A DNA stretch of 64,000 nt from Bathymodiolus brooksi (Eukaryota > Mollusca > Bivalvia > Mytilida > Modiolidae), in the NCBI GenBank assembly GCA_963680875.1, contig OY804580.1, forward strand, positions 116,253,534-116,317,533, in the 5' to 3' direction. Below the pieces are notes generated by a model. The model made no database searches and was not told the DNA's origin. It saw only the letters and a list, made by a program, of their open reading frames with translations. This document shows positions 63,976 to 64,000 of the stretch, in pieces. The translations under genes and the position numbers were made by a program. Numbering within the stretch: position 1 is the stretch's first letter; the number at the start of each line of letters is the position of its first letter.

Positions 63976-64000
63976 GACTGTCGAGTATAATCTACATGTC
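63976..64000. repeat. Partial monomer cut by the window edge
   Basis: This is the first 25 bases of a consensus monomer, ending ACATGTC. The truncation is the window boundary, not a biological end. Its phase is 11 bases short of 1391 x 46, exactly as predicted by the fourteen -1 and three +1 monomers. Confidence 0.97.

Larger units (their letters stand above)
1..64000. repeat. 46-bp satellite DNA array, uninterrupted
   Basis: The window is a head-to-tail array of a 46-bp monomer: 1391 complete copies plus a 25-base partial copy, all in one orientation. Consensus landmarks are TGTCGAG at 4-10, TATAAT at 11-16, ACATGT at 19-24, TGTTGT at 26-31 and 33-38, and TTTCTAACG at 38-46. Most copies differ from consensus by zero to three substitutions. 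Length variants are rare: fourteen 45-bp and three 47-bp copies, which together account exactly for the phase of the last monomer. No gene, transposon or unique spacer interrupts the array. Stops recur in all six frames (TAA at 13-15 and 42-44 on +; CTA at 17-19 and 41-43, read as stops on -). Such arrays are typically eukaryotic heterochromatin; I do not recognise this monomer or its host. A role as centromere or structural DNA is possible but not shown by the sequence. Confidence 0.98.

Noticed and set aside
1..64000. CRISPR array
   Set aside because: The period is regular, but there are no unique spacers: the whole 46 bp is conserved from copy to copy and no cas genes are present.
1..64000. 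CENP-B box or telomere repeat
   Set aside because: I find no match to the CENP-B box core (TTCG...A..CGGG) in consensus or common variants on either strand, and no TTAGGG-type repeat.
1..64000. Sequencing or assembly artefact as the explanation of the repeats
   Set aside because: Variant monomers recur in structured blocks with exact offsets and private differences, which random error would not give. Mis-joining of near-identical blocks cannot be excluded from sequence alone.
1..64000. Inverted monomers or hairpin-forming head-to-head junctions
   Set aside because: I looked for reverse-complement landmarks (such as GTTAGAAAC or AGATTATACTC on the + strand) and saw none; all copies are head-to-tail.

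Overview
The whole window is one uninterrupted head-to-tail satellite DNA array built from a 46-bp monomer. I see no protein gene, RNA gene, mobile element, CRISPR array or unique sequence. The monomer index used throughout starts at base 1 (GACTGTCGAG...). The array holds 1391 complete monomers (1-63975) plus a 25-base partial monomer (63976-64000). This count closes exactly: I found fourteen 45-bp monomers and three 47-bp monomers, a net of -11 bases, and 1391 x 46 - 11 = 63975. All monomers are in the same orientation.

The consensus is about 37% GC (17 of 46) and strongly T-rich on the + strand (19 T, 10 A, 10 G, 7 C). It has TCGA at 6-9, TATAAT at 11-16, ACATGT at 19-24, two TGTTGT hexamers at 26-31 and 33-38, and CpGs at 7-8 and 45-46. 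Forty-six is not a multiple of three, so each frame meets a stop within about three monomers and the array cannot encode a long protein. An array of this size, purity and multi-level organisation is typical of eukaryotic heterochromatin (centromeric, pericentromeric, subtelomeric or B-chromosome-like). I do not recognise the monomer and cannot name the organism.

Variant monomers recur in fixed order and define higher-order repeats (HORs) of very unequal size. Layout: (1) 1-9332, family alpha, three tandem units of 57, 65 and 56 monomers. (2) 9333-10114, a short transition with a 4-monomer duplication. (3) 10115-16915, family beta, a 79-monomer unit followed at once by a second copy lacking 5 monomers. 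(4) 16916-18579, a heterogeneous zone with a 5-monomer duplication. (5) 18580-22120, a displaced near-copy of bases 1-3541. (6) 22121-31602, family gamma, a 115-monomer unit in tandem, with a nested 21-monomer duplication. (7) 30352-35963, nested 27-, 13- and 33/34-monomer duplications. (8) About 36080-47784, family epsilon, units of 77, 65 and 71 monomers. (9) 47785-64000, a mosaic with 56-, 57-, 50-, 39-, 25-, 78- and 44-monomer spacings.

The left half (to about 32 kb) and right half use largely different diagnostic variants, and about 25.6-32 kb carries both sets. The pattern is what repeated unequal exchange or copy-template amplification at many scales would leave. All identities were judged by eye from diagnostic variants and exact coordinate offsets; no alignment was computed.
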